Below, one piece after another: positions 9,250 through 17,460 of a DNA stretch of 64,000 nt. This DNA is from Sphingopyxis sp. MSC1_008 (lineage in GTDB: Bacteria > Pseudomonadota > Alphaproteobacteria > Sphingomonadales > Sphingomonadaceae): assembly GCF_023197165.1 (NCBI RefSeq), contig NZ_JALPRD010000009.1:124001-188000 (forward strand). The letters are read 5' to 3'. The position numbers and the translations under genes are program-made. The stretch's first letter is position 1. Every line of letters begins with the position of its first letter. The notes under the pieces are model-generated. The model had not been told where the DNA came from. It searched no databases and saw nothing but the letters and a program-made list of their open reading frames with translations.

Positions 9250-10117
9250 AAAACGGTGGGCCCTCATCGTCCACGGCGGTGCCCGTGCGATCGCGCCGGA
9301 CAAGATCGCCGAGAATCGCGCGGGCTGCACCGCGGCGGCCGCCGCGGGCGCGGCGGTGCTCGAAGGCGGCGGCAGCGCGGTCGAGGCGGCGCGCGCCGCG
9401 GTGTGCATGCTAGAGGACGATCCGCTGTTCAATGCCGGGCGGGGATCCGTCGCCAATGGCGCCGGCGATGTAGAGATGGACGCCGGGGTCATGGACGGCA
9501 CAACGCTCGGCGTCGGCGCGGTCGCGGCGGTCCGCCGACTCTTCAATCCGGTCGAGGCGGCGGCGGCGATGCTCTGCGCGCCGCCGGTGCTGCTCGTCGG
9601 CGACGGTGCCGAAGTGTTCGCGCGTAGCCAGGGTCTGCCGCTGGCAGCGCGGCCCTTTCGGCCCATATCGCCGATCGACGCCGGGCACGACACCGTCGGC
9701 TGCGTCGCCTACGACCGCCTTGGCCATCTGGCGGCCGCGACCTCGACTGGCGGACTGAGCGGCGCTTTGCCTGGCCGGGTCGGCGATGCGGCCCTGCCCG
9801 GCTGCGGTTTCTATGCCGATAATGCCATTGGCGCGGTTTCGCTGTCGGGCGATGGTGAGGCGATCGCCCGTACTCTGCTTGGCGCGCGCGTGATGCGAGC
9901 AATGGAAGATCGGCCCGCCGCCGCTGCCGCAAGCGTCATCATGAAACCGATGGCGCGTCTCCACGCCGAAGCCGGGGTCATCGCGATCGATGCCGCCGGG
10001 CGCATCGGCCTTGCCCACAATAGCGCACATTTCGCGGTCGCCTTCACCCACGCGGGACAGGATGGCATTTGTGCGCTCGTTCACCGGGATGAATGGTCAA
10101 GGGAGGTCGCGACGTGA
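9242..10117 (+). CDS. iaaA: Isoaspartyl peptidase / L-asparaginase (Ntn hydrolase)
   Basis: A 291-residue plant-type asparaginase. These enzymes are made as a precursor that cleaves itself before a threonine, which then acts as the nucleophile. Here the site is GHD|TVG with Thr151, followed by the signature LAAATSTGG; FNAGRGSV near residue 65 is also typical. In cyanophycin breakdown such enzymes split the beta-Asp-Arg dipeptide released by cyanophycinase into Asp and Arg, and the position between cphA and cphB supports that role. ATG at 9242 overlaps the cphA stop by eight bases. Its stop overlaps the GTG of cphB. Confidence 0.9.
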   Translation: MAEKRWALIVHGGARAIAPDKIAENRAGCTAAAAAGAAVLEGGGSAVEAARAAVCMLEDDPLFNAGRGSVANGAGDVEMDAGVMDGTTLGVGAVAAVRRLFNPVEAAAAMLCAPPVLLVGDGAEVFARSQGLPLAARPFRPISPIDAGHDTVGCVAYDRLGHLAAATSTGGLSGALPGRVGDAALPGCGFYADNAIGAVSLSGDGEAIARTLLGARVMRAMEDRPAAAAASVIMKPMARLHAEAGVIAIDAAGRIGLAHNSAHFAVAFTHAGQDGICALVHRDEWSREVAT

Positions 10118-10953
10118 CCGACCGGACCGGGGCGCTGATCGCGATCGGCGGGCATGAAGACAAGGAAGGCGATCGTCAGATTCTTCGCGCTGTCGCCGAG
10201 CGGCTGGGCGGCGGCCGGCTCATCCTCGCGACCGTCGCAAGCGAAGAGCCGGGGGAGTATTTCGCCGCCTATCGCGCGGCATTTGCCGGCATCGGCGTGG
10301 TTGACGTCGCCGAGCTTTATCTCGATGAACGCGAGGATACGTCGAACCCTGCGAACCGCAGCCTGCTCGCCGGCGCGGCAGGGATCTTCTTTACCGGCGG
10401 CGACCAGCTGCGCATTGTCAGCCTGATGGGCGACACCCCGCTTGAGGCGGAGGTTCGCGCGCTTCATGCACGTGGCGGGGTGATTGCGGGCACATCGGCC
10501 GGGGCGTCGGCGCAGAGCGAGACGATGCTCGTGCGAGGCAGCGGCGCCGAATCGCACCGAATCGGCGACCTTCACATGGCACCGGGGCTCGGGCTGATTC
10601 CGGACGTGATCATCGATCAGCATTTTGCCGAGCGCGGCCGCATCGGCCGCCTGCTCGGGGCCGTCGCTCATAATCCGCGCCTGCTAGGGATCGGGATCGA
10701 CGAGGACAGCGCAATCATCGTCGAGGATCGGCGCTTTCGCGTGATCGGCGCGGGCGCAGTGACGGTCGTGGATGCCGAGAAAGTCAGCCATTCGAACATC
10801 GCTGAGGCAAAGCCCGATCGGGTTCTTTCGATGCACAATGTGATCCTGCACGCACTGAGTGCTGGCGACCAGTTCGACCTGGAAGAGCGCTTGCCTCTCG
10901 CTCGGGCGGGCGAGGAATCCGCCGAGGGAGCGCAAGGCGCCGCGAGTTCCTAG
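10114..10953 (+). CDS. cphB: Cyanophycinase (peptidase family S51)
   Basis: A 279-residue serine exopeptidase that releases beta-Asp-Arg dipeptides from cyanophycin. The nucleophile motif GTSAGASAQ is intact, and DQHFAERGRIGRL downstream matches the conserved family segment. FTGGDQLRIV, about 45 residues ahead of the nucleophile, is another family landmark. The GTG at 10114 overlaps the stop of iaaA (GTGA) and has GGGAGG seven bases upstream, so it is preferred over the ATG at 10093. With cphA and iaaA it gives the complete synthesis and mobilisation route in one operon. Its stop overlaps the convergent GntA-like gene by four bases. Confidence 0.92.
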   Translation: MTDRTGALIAIGGHEDKEGDRQILRAVAERLGGGRLILATVASEEPGEYFAAYRAAFAGIGVVDVAELYLDEREDTSNPANRSLLAGAAGIFFTGGDQLRIVSLMGDTPLEAEVRALHARGGVIAGTSAGASAQSETMLVRGSGAESHRIGDLHMAPGLGLIPDVIIDQHFAERGRIGRLLGAVAHNPRLLGIGIDEDSAIIVEDRRFRVIGAGAVTVVDAEKVSHSNIAEAKPDRVLSMHNVILHALSAGDQFDLEERLPLARAGEESAEGAQGAASS

Positions 10954-11669
10954 TCGCTGCGCGCGTCCGTAGTGCTGCCAGGCGACGCTCTGGACGCCCG
11001 GCCGGAAAAAGGACAGACCCAATTGTCGTCGACGGCGCGGCCCGAATATTGGCGCGCTTCGGAGACTGTGCCATGAACCGCGAGCATCGGGTTGGGCTCG
11101 CCGGCGAGCGCAACGTCGCGCGCGATGATGCTGTGGCGCATCTTGTCATAGACGCCGCGGGCGCGAAGCTGCTCGAACTGGTCATGAAGGTTGAATATGA
11201 GCGCCGGGCGTTCGAAACGGCGTGCCGGTCGGCTGGCTCGCGGATGGAGGCCAACGACGAAAAACGCCTCGCCACCGAAGCTCAGCGAGAAATGCGGATC
11301 GTCGGGATCGGTACTGACGCGCGGATCGGGCGGCTGGCCGTGCCAGTCGTCCTTGGCGGACAGTGATGCAAGTCGCTCCCAGAGGCACGCCTCGAACATC
11401 GCCTCGTCGAGCCCGCTGTCGTCCTCGAACAATACCGCGAGCGAATGAAACAGGCTGGGTTCACGCGTATAACTCCAGGCCAGATCGAGAAGATTGGGAT
11501 AGATGCGCAGATCATCCCACGCCGATCGCAGGTCGCGCCCGACGACAAATCGGATCTGATTCCGGGCAAGCGCAGACTTTGCGCCCACGCACGGAAAGTC
11601 GCTCTCGCGAATGAACGCCATGAATCGCCTGGCGAGCGGATGTTCACTGTCGTCGGTTGGTGTCAGCAT
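10950..11669 (-). CDS. GntA/YcgG (YqcI) family oxygenase
   Basis: About 239 residues. The paired family motifs are present: FPCVGAKSAL near the N terminus and NWVCPF near the C terminus, with VGLHPRASRPARRF between them. The family contains GntA, a heme-dependent enzyme that N-hydroxylates a guanidino group in guanitoxin synthesis, and YcgG/YqcI proteins of unknown role. The ATG at 11669 is chosen because family members begin about 20-30 residues before FPC; a GTG at 11783 would add 38 residues. It is convergent with, and overlaps by four bases, the cyanophycinase gene. A link to arginine released from cyanophycin is speculative. Confidence 0.75.
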   Translation of the reverse strand: MLTPTDDSEHPLARRFMAFIRESDFPCVGAKSALARNQIRFVVGRDLRSAWDDLRIYPNLLDLAWSYTREPSLFHSLAVLFEDDSGLDEAMFEACLWERLASLSAKDDWHGQPPDPRVSTDPDDPHFSLSFGGEAFFVVGLHPRASRPARRFERPALIFNLHDQFEQLRARGVYDKMRHSIIARDVALAGEPNPMLAVHGTVSEARQYSGRAVDDNWVCPFSGRASRASPGSTTDARSD

Positions 11670-11792
11670 GACGAGAAAACGAGAAGTGCGCGGCCGAAGT
11701 TGCAACCGATTGATCCATGTTGTGTCGTTTCCAATATTCTCGCCGCTGGTTGGAGATGTCGCGGACAGCCGACGCCGGGGCACCTCTGCACG

Positions 11793-12032
11793 CTATGCGA
11801 GAATGCGAAGAGCTTCGGCGCAGCCGATGCGCGCGACACGGCCGCCGCGCTCGTCTTCGATTTCGATCGCGAGGCGCGTGTCGAGCAAACCCTTGACCAC
11901 GTCGCCTGCCATGAGGTCGCGGAGCGACTCGATGGCCCGCGCACGGGCGGCGCCCTCGTTCATCAGTTCTGCGCCTTCGAAATCCTCGAGCACTTCACCG
12001 AGGCCGTGACAATGGAAATAGAAGCGGCTCAT
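11793..12032 (-). CDS. DUF6894 family protein
   Basis: A 79-residue protein starting MSRFYFHCHGLGEVLEDFEG, the typical opening of DUF6894 proteins (xxYYFH-x-DG, then a conserved acidic turn and an alpha helix with repeated Ala/Arg). The rest, ARAIESLRDLMAGDVV followed by LAIEIEDERG, has the expected helix-then-strand order. Function is unknown. Two more copies lie at 34839-35090 and 47692-48120. The ATG at 12032 is internal to a longer open frame whose extra N terminus resembles nothing. Confidence 0.8.
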   Translation of the reverse strand: MSRFYFHCHGLGEVLEDFEGAELMNEGAARARAIESLRDLMAGDVVKGLLDTRLAIEIEDERGGRVARIGCAEALRILA

Positions 12033-12300
12033 GGCGACAAAATAGCGGATTGAGGTGAATGAACGGCAACGAGCAACAAAGTCTTGATCCAGTTTATGGA
12101 AAATCGGCCGAGCGGAAGTTCGCCGCCGAGTAAGCGAGCTTGAGCCAGCCGAGTAATGATTGCACCCCCGCGCCGTGAAAACCGCACGCACCGCAGTTAG
12201 CGAGGCGGGGTTAAGTACCGGTGTCTGCGCACATTGTTAACGCGGCGTGCAACCGGGAACGCTCAGGCTCCTTTCGTCCCACAGATCGATGGAGGTTAAA

Positions 12301-12555
12301 ATGAGCCGCGCCGGGATTGATTTTGCCACTCGCTGGGTGACTGAGAATATTCAGGCAACTGTGCTCGCGCCCGACGATGGACCGCATCCCGAGACTGAAG
12401 AAACGCTCAGCCGCATGCTCGCCGATGCCGAGACCGCTGGTATCAGCCGGGATGAAATTGAAGAGGATATGGGCGATCTTTCTGAGTATATTTCGGCGGC
12501 GCTCGACGAAGCGACCGACGCCGAAATCGACCGGCTCGAAGACGAGGACAATTAG
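12301..12555 (+). CDS. DUF768-like small acidic protein
   Basis: An 84-residue acidic protein. The start MSRAGIDFATRWVTENI and the middle ISRDEIEEDMGDLSEYI match the DUF768 family common in Rhizobiales and relatives (short proteins with W-[IV]-x-x-N and IEED). No function is known. The ribosome binding site is strong: GGAGG, five bases before the ATG. GGAAC occurs 40 bases upstream, but no good -10 element follows at 16-17 bases. Confidence 0.75.
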   Translation: MSRAGIDFATRWVTENIQATVLAPDDGPHPETEETLSRMLADAETAGISRDEIEEDMGDLSEYISAALDEATDAEIDRLEDEDN

Positions 12556-12604
12556 CGTCGATGCGGCAGGTTGCCGAGGCGCGCCCGCCGTCACCTAAAT
12601 TGAC

Positions 12605-12618
12605 TTGATCCAGATCAT
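12605..12618. promoter_or_regulatory. Fnr/FixK-type site
   Basis: TTGATCCAGATCAT matches TTGAT-N4-ATCAA at nine of ten defined positions. It lies 108 bases before the DUF1440-like gene and shares its central CCAG with the site at 5436-5451. It could control the two-gene operon that follows. Confidence 0.5.
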
Positions 12619-12726
12619 TACCGGGAACGAACCGGCAGCGGAGGTTTTCTCTCGGAGAGGAGCAAGGATTTTGCCGACGAAGGATCGATCCACAAGAGCG
12701 CCTGCAACTGTTCGCGGAACATTGTC

Positions 12727-13260
12727 ATGACTGGCTCGCCTGACCTGCCGATCCGTAGCCGGCTGCTCGCCGGCGCCATTGCGGGCTTCGCCGCCACCGT
12801 CGCGATGACTGCTGCGATGAACAGGCTGTACCGGCGCCTCCCGCCTTCCGAACATTATCCGCTGCCGCCGCGCGAGATCACCGAGCAGCTGCTTCCGCTG
12901 CAGGGGCGCGACGATGCCGTCAAGGATGCGTCGCTGGCTGCCCATCACTTCTATGGCGCCGCCTCGGGCGCGCTTATCGCAGCCGTCGCACCCACAATCA
13001 CTCCAACGCGCGGCGCAGCCGCTGGCGTCGCGGTGTGGGCGGCCAGCTATTTCGGCTGGTTGCCGGCGGCGGATATACTGCGCGGCGCGCACCACCACCC
13101 GGCCCGGCGGAACGGCCTGATGATCGCGGCCCATCTCGTCTGGGGCGCGTTCACCGCACTCTCGATTCACGAACTCATCGACGCGCGGCGGTCGACGCTC
13201 CGAGCCGGCCCGCTGAAAGATGCAGAGGCATCCGACCTTATGGAGTCCGAAGATGAATAG
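12727..13260 (+). CDS. DUF1440-like integral membrane protein
   Basis: A 177-residue protein with about four transmembrane helices (first [20 protein letters not shown]). The loop between helices 1 and 2 has [10 protein letters not shown], and [15 protein letters not shown] follows, a layout seen in the DUF1440/DUF6789 group of YagU-like inner membrane proteins. Function is unknown. It ends in ESEDE, with the next gene's ATG eight bases inside its 3' end, so it is co-translated with the FAD-Rieske oxidoreductase. Confidence 0.7.
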   Translation: MTGSPDLPIRSRLLAGAIAGFAATVAMTAAMNRLYRRLPPSEHYPLPPREITEQLLPLQGRDDAVKDASLAAHHFYGAASGALIAAVAPTITPTRGAAAGVAVWAASYFGWLPAADILRGAHHHPARRNGLMIAAHLVWGAFTALSIHELIDARRSTLRAGPLKDAEASDLMESEDE

Positions 13261-14791
13261 TCGCGAGGAGGGCAGCCGATCGTGCTGGATGGACGAGGTG
13301 CCGATCGACCACGACGGACCGTTGAGCGGCGACTTGACTTGCGACGTCTTAATCGTCGGTTCGGGCATTGCAGGCCTGTCGACGGCCTATGAACTTCTCG
13401 AACTCGGTCGATCGGTCGCTGTCATCGACCGCGGCCAAGTCGGTGGGGGAATGACATCGCGAACAACGGCGCATCTCGCATCGGCGCTTGACGACTATTA
13501 TTCGCAGCTCGTTGCGATTCACGGGGACGACAATGCGCGCCACTATTATCGCAGCCAAGCCGCCGCGATCGACCGGATCGAAGCGATCTCCGCCCGCGAA
13601 GCGCCGGATGCGGACTTCGCCCGCCTCGACGGCTATCTTTTCCCCGCGCACCCCGAAGACGAGGCCGACCTCGAAGAGGAATATCGAACCTGCGAGCGTC
13701 TCGGGCTCGCGGTAAGCTGGGCCGACAGCGCGCCGATTCACGGCTTCGACACCGGGCGCGCGATCAAATTCGCAAACCAGGCGCGCATCCAGCCCGCGCG
13801 GTATCTCGCGGGCCTCGCCGCCGCAGTCCGCCGCAGCGGGGGGCAGATTTTCGCGGATACGGCCTATGCCGCAGATCGCGAGTATGAGGGCGGCGTCGAG
13901 ATCGAAACCGCGGCTGGCCACCGCATCCGGGCGAAGGCGGCCGTCGTCGCGACCAACTCGCCAGTCAATGACAGAGTCGCGATTCACACGAAGCAACTCC
14001 CGATGCGGACATATGCGATTGCGGGACGTGTGCCGAAGGGCTCAGTCACCGACGCGCTCTTCTGGGACACACTTGAGGCCTATCATTACGTCCGTACTCA
14101 GCCACTGCGTGATGGAAGCGATCTGCTCATTGTCGGCGGCGAAGATCATCGCAGCGGCGAAGCCGATGATATGCCGGCGCGTTTCGACGCACTGGAACGG
14201 TGGACGCGCGAACGCTTCGCGCCGTTTTCCGGTTCCGATTATCGCTGGTCGGGACAGGTCCTCGAGCCGATCGACTTCATGCCGTTCAGCGGCCGGAATC
14301 CCGGGAGCCGAAGGACCTTTATTCACAGCGGCGATTCGGGACAGGGCATCACCAATGGCGTTGCGGGCGCCATGACGATCGCCTGCCTCGTCGCGGAACA
14401 ACCCGCCCCGTTCGCATCGCTCTTCGATCCATCGCGCAAACCCCTGACGACGCGTCCGTCGCTTGCGAACTTTGTCGAAGGCCAAGTCGGCGCGGTAAAA
14501 AATTTCGCCGAGTATCTCGGGCCCGGTGAAGTCAGTTCCGAAAGTGACATCGCGCCGGGGGACGGCGCGATCCTCCGCCGGGGACTGCGGAAACTCGCGG
14601 TTTACCGAGCAGCGGACGGCAGCCTCGAACGGCGGTCGGCGACCTGCACCCATGCCGGATGCATCATTCACTGGAACAGCCTCGAATGCGGCTGGGATTG
14701 CCCATGCCATGGCTCCCAATTCGCCCCCGATGGCACCGTGCTCAACGGACCGGCAAGCAAGCCGCTCGCGGCAGTCGACGAGGACAACTGA
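13253..14791 (+). CDS. FAD-dependent oxidoreductase with C-terminal Rieske domain
   Basis: A 512-residue protein. Residues about 28-370 form a DAO-type flavoprotein, with the dinucleotide motif [20 protein letters not shown] and [15 protein letters not shown] near its end. Residues about 420-510 form a Rieske [2Fe-2S] domain with ligands in CTHAGC and CPCHGS. The family (glycine oxidase-like plus Rieske) is widespread, and its substrate is mostly unknown; the cluster implies electron transfer in or out of the flavin. The ATG at 13253 overlaps the previous stop and is preceded by GGAG. The open frame extends 33 bases further but without family support. Confidence 0.88.
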   Translation: MNSREEGSRSCWMDEVPIDHDGPLSGDLTCDVLIVGSGIAGLSTAYELLELGRSVAVIDRGQVGGGMTSRTTAHLASALDDYYSQLVAIHGDDNARHYYRSQAAAIDRIEAISAREAPDADFARLDGYLFPAHPEDEADLEEEYRTCERLGLAVSWADSAPIHGFDTGRAIKFANQARIQPARYLAGLAAAVRRSGGQIFADTAYAADREYEGGVEIETAAGHRIRAKAAVVATNSPVNDRVAIHTKQLPMRTYAIAGRVPKGSVTDALFWDTLEAYHYVRTQPLRDGSDLLIVGGEDHRSGEADDMPARFDALERWTRERFAPFSGSDYRWSGQVLEPIDFMPFSGRNPGSRRTFIHSGDSGQGITNGVAGAMTIACLVAEQPAPFASLFDPSRKPLTTRPSLANFVEGQVGAVKNFAEYLGPGEVSSESDIAPGDGAILRRGLRKLAVYRAADGSLERRSATCTHAGCIIHWNSLECGWDCPCHGSQFAPDGTVLNGPASKPLAAVDEDN

Positions 14792-14822
14792 CGATGGATG
14801 GGACCGTCTGCACGACAGCCCG

Positions 14823-14838
14823 TGGCAACCGGTTGCCA
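14823..14838. promoter_or_regulatory. 16-bp perfect palindrome, possible LacI-type operator
   Basis: TGGCAACCGGTTGCCA is its own reverse complement. The central ACCGGT and overall form resemble operators of LacI-family repressors. It lies in the 138-base gap between the FAD-Rieske gene and the SDR at 14930, 91 bases before that GTG. No LacI-type gene is in the window. Confidence 0.4.
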
Positions 14839-14929
14839 GGAAGGTTCAGGCGACTGACCGGGCGATCTCTTCAAAAACCGAGACGAGAATCTGGTCCCGT
14901 GCGGCGCCGGCCTTCCACGCCGCGAGCGA

Positions 14930-15697
14930 GTGTCCACCTTGGCTGACGGAGACAATGAGGCCGCCACGCGCGGCTGCCTCGCGGGCAAGCGGATCGCGGT
15001 CACCGGCGCGACGTCAGGGATCGGGGCCGCTTCGGCGGCTGTGCTTGCGCGAGCGGGCGCTTCTCTCCTGATCGTTGGCCGCGACAAAGAGGGCCTTGCC
15101 GACCGACAGGCCGAACTGCGACAATGTCACGGCGAGATATTCGCGCTCGCCGCCGATCTCGCAACCCAAAGAGGTGTTTCAGAACTATTTCGTGCCGTCG
15201 ACGAAAAGCTTGGCGGGCTCGATGTCATGCTGTGCGCCGCGGCGCTTGGCGCCGAGCCGATACACGAGATGGCGGACGAGGCGTGGCGCTATGTCGTCGA
15301 AACCAATTTGGTGGGGGCGCTTGCCTGCGCGCGGGGAGCGATCGAACGCATGCAAGATCGGGGCGGACACATCCTTTTCATCGGTTCAATCAGCTCAGAG
15401 ATCAAGGCGGTGGGCGAAAGCGTCTACGCCGCGACGAAAGCGGGTGTGCAGGCATTCGCCGAAACGCTGCGAAAGGAGGTCGCATCGTTGGGCATCAAGG
15501 TCAGCGTCGTCCAACCGGGATCCACTTCGACGCCCATGCAGACCTGCAGCGAAAGCGAGAAGGACGAAGCGGTCGCGCGCGAGGCGATGCTCGAGGCCGA
15601 AGAGGTCGCCGAGGCGGTGCTGTTCGTGCTTACCCGCTCGCGGCGCGCCGACGTCGTAACGCTACGGATCGAGCCCCGCTGTCAAAAAACGCATTGA
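14930..15697 (+). CDS. SDR family oxidoreductase
   Basis: A 255-residue short-chain dehydrogenase. It shows the cofactor motif TGATSGIG, the catalytic Ser in FIGSIS and the Y-x3-K pair in VYAATKAG. The cofactor loop has GRDK, allowing NADP. No substrate can be assigned. It is closely related to the SDRs at 24471 and 32657: all share GSIS/GSMS, IKAVGESVY-like wording and an RIEP-type C-terminal tail. Start codon GTG at 14930 gives a normal family length; TTG at 14939 is possible. Confidence 0.85.
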   Translation: MSTLADGDNEAATRGCLAGKRIAVTGATSGIGAASAAVLARAGASLLIVGRDKEGLADRQAELRQCHGEIFALAADLATQRGVSELFRAVDEKLGGLDVMLCAAALGAEPIHEMADEAWRYVVETNLVGALACARGAIERMQDRGGHILFIGSISSEIKAVGESVYAATKAGVQAFAETLRKEVASLGIKVSVVQPGSTSTPMQTCSESEKDEAVAREAMLEAEEVAEAVLFVLTRSRRADVVTLRIEPRCQKTH

Positions 15698-15876
15698 TCC
15701 TACAATATGGAAACGGCAATAGGTCGGTTTCACTCCAAAATCGGCAAGCGACGCGGTCCTGGGAGGTCACTTCGCCGATAATCCAAAAGGAAGAAGACCA
15801 TTTCCTCCGCAGACAATGCGGCAATTGGCCAATCTTTTCCGCCGTTAGCTCGACGTGGCGTAACCATGTAACTTCT

Positions 15877-15891
15877 AACATGGATCATGTT
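15877..15891. promoter_or_regulatory. Inverted repeat upstream of the iron permease gene
   Basis: AACATG-GAT-CATGTT is a perfect 6-bp dyad 77 bases before the Iron_permease gene. It does not match a recognised iron-regulator box. It is listed as a possible operator only. Confidence 0.3.
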
Positions 15892-15967
15892 TGGAAACCG
15901 GGCAGGCCACGGCGCGTTATGACCCGGAAGTCGCTCGGGATATCGCCCGCTGCGGCGGAGCCGTTTC

Positions 15968-16378
15968 ATGGATGAGTTTTTCACCAGAGTCGCGTCGCGC
16001 TGCGCACATATCATGGGACAGCCGCTGACCTTCATCATATCCGTCGGTCTCATCATTCTCTGGGCCGGAAGCGGACCGCTTCTCGCCTATTCGGATACAT
16101 GGCAGCTGATTGTGAACACTGCCACGACAGTGATGACCTTCCTCGCGGTCTTCCTCATTCAGAACAGTCAAAATCGCGATGCCGCGGCCATGCAGGCGAA
16201 ACTCGACGAGATTCTGCGCGCGCTCGACAAGGCCCGCGCGGAATTCGTCGGCATCGAGCATCTCACCGACACCCAGATCGAAGCGATTCGCGAAGCGCTG
16301 GAAAAGGACATTCGGAACGACGAAGGGAAAGATCGGACAACCGCGCCAACCGTCGAGAGCCTGCTAAGGCGTTATTAG
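15968..16378 (+). CDS. Low-affinity iron permease-type membrane protein
   Basis: A 136-residue protein with two transmembrane helices (PLTFIISVGLIILWAG and TTVMTFLAVFLIQNSQNR). The segment TFLAVFLIQNSQNRDAAAMQ followed by KLDEI is the hallmark of the Pfam Iron_permease family, bacterial relatives of the fungal low-affinity Fe transporter Fet4. The C-terminal half is a charged helix. Transport activity of the short bacterial forms is not well established. It stands alone with 270 bases upstream and is convergent with the hydrolase gene. Confidence 0.85.
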   Translation: MDEFFTRVASRCAHIMGQPLTFIISVGLIILWAGSGPLLAYSDTWQLIVNTATTVMTFLAVFLIQNSQNRDAAAMQAKLDEILRALDKARAEFVGIEHLTDTQIEAIREALEKDIRNDEGKDRTTAPTVESLLRRY

Positions 16379-16500
16379 CAGGTAAAGACCGGCGAGCTTT
16401 GACCTGGCCGAAGCGAGCCAGGATGAAATGCCGAACCCAGGCGCCGCGTTGCCGACGCGAAGGCGCATGGACTGTTGGCCGCGCGCCTACGCCGCGCCGG

Positions 16501-17325
16501 TCAGTTGCCGACCGAGTCAGCACGATCGCTCGCCGGATAAAGGAAACCGGCAACTCCGCCCGGCCGGAATCGCTCGAGCCGGTCTTCGTCGAGGGCGAGA
16601 CGATCGGCGATGGCATAGATCACCGTCGGGTTCACCCCGAGCCCGCAGTGGCTGCCATAGACCTCGATGCTTTCGCACTTTTCGTCGGCGTCCTCGCGGC
16701 ACACTTGCCACGCGCAAATGCCATCGCTGCGACTGTAAATGGCGGACGAGGGGACAGGCGAAGCGGCTTTTAATTCGTCGAACAAAGCCCGGTTCTTTGC
16801 ATCGTCGATCCGGCTCGCGCTCGCGAGCTCATAGATCGCAGCGGCATTGGTCGCTTCGGGGCTTCCGGAAAAAGGCGATCCAAGCGTGACGACCCGGCGG
16901 ATAAGATCGGGGAGCCGCCGCGCCATCAGGCGCGCAAAAACACCGCCCAGGCTCCATCCTACCAAGCTTACCTTCCGTCCCGTTTCACAGAAGATGTCTT
17001 CGATGCGGGCGACGAGACGTTCGCCGTCATCGCCAATTGCAAGGGGTCCGCGATTGGTGCCGAGACCCCATGGCCGCGCGTCGTAGCCGAGCTTGCACAG
17101 CGTTCGCCTGAGGGCAGCGGTAGAGTGATCTCCTGCAAGCAAGCCTGGGAGAACGAGGACCGGATGACCATCGCCGCGGGCCGCGACTGCGATCAGCGAG
17201 CGACAGGCGGAAGCGAACAGCGTTAGCTCGGCCAGAGCCCGGGGAAGTTCGGCGAAGGCTAACCATGGTGAGGGCGGGCCCGGATTGTCCGAGCCAGCAG
17301 TATCGGGATTTCGCGAGAGTTTCAT
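16501..17325 (-). CDS. Alpha/beta hydrolase (lipase/esterase-like)
   Basis: A 274-residue protein with an alpha/beta hydrolase core: oxyanion-hole region VLVLPGLLAG, nucleophile elbow GWSLGG (Ser in VGWSLGGVFAR) and a late His in GSHCGLGVNP. The family includes triacylglycerol lipases and PGAP1-like esterases. There is no signal peptide, so it is probably cytoplasmic. An Fnr-type half-perfect palindrome lies 40 bases upstream. It is monocistronic on the minus strand. Confidence 0.8.
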   Translation of the reverse strand: MKLSRNPDTAGSDNPGPPSPWLAFAELPRALAELTLFASACRSLIAVAARGDGHPVLVLPGLLAGDHSTAALRRTLCKLGYDARPWGLGTNRGPLAIGDDGERLVARIEDIFCETGRKVSLVGWSLGGVFARLMARRLPDLIRRVVTLGSPFSGSPEATNAAAIYELASASRIDDAKNRALFDELKAASPVPSSAIYSRSDGICAWQVCREDADEKCESIEVYGSHCGLGVNPTVIYAIADRLALDEDRLERFRPGGVAGFLYPASDRADSVGN

Positions 17326-17364
17326 ACCAGATCAAGCCACGAAACAGGAAGTTCGTTGCGTGAG

Positions 17365-17378
17365 TTGAGCGAGATCAA
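17365..17378. promoter_or_regulatory. Possible Fnr/FixK-type site upstream of the hydrolase
   Basis: TTGAGCGAGATCAA differs from TTGAT-N4-ATCAA at one defined base. It lies 40 bases upstream of the hydrolase start, a position suited to activation or repression. One mismatch in ten makes it weaker than the other two sites. Confidence 0.35.
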
Positions 17379-17460
17379 TCATTCTTCCAGAGCGGCAAGC
17401 AAACTCAGCAGGTAGCAGCGCTCGGTCTCAGTAGATGTTTACTCATTGGAGCTCCTTCGG

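Noticed and set aside
12256..12278. GGAAC ... CGTC ahead of the DUF768 gene
   Set aside because: The spacer is 14 bases, too short for the EcfG motif.
16099..16773. Plus-strand open frame of 224 codons
   Set aside because: Overlaps the iron permease and hydrolase genes in other frames and has no family features.
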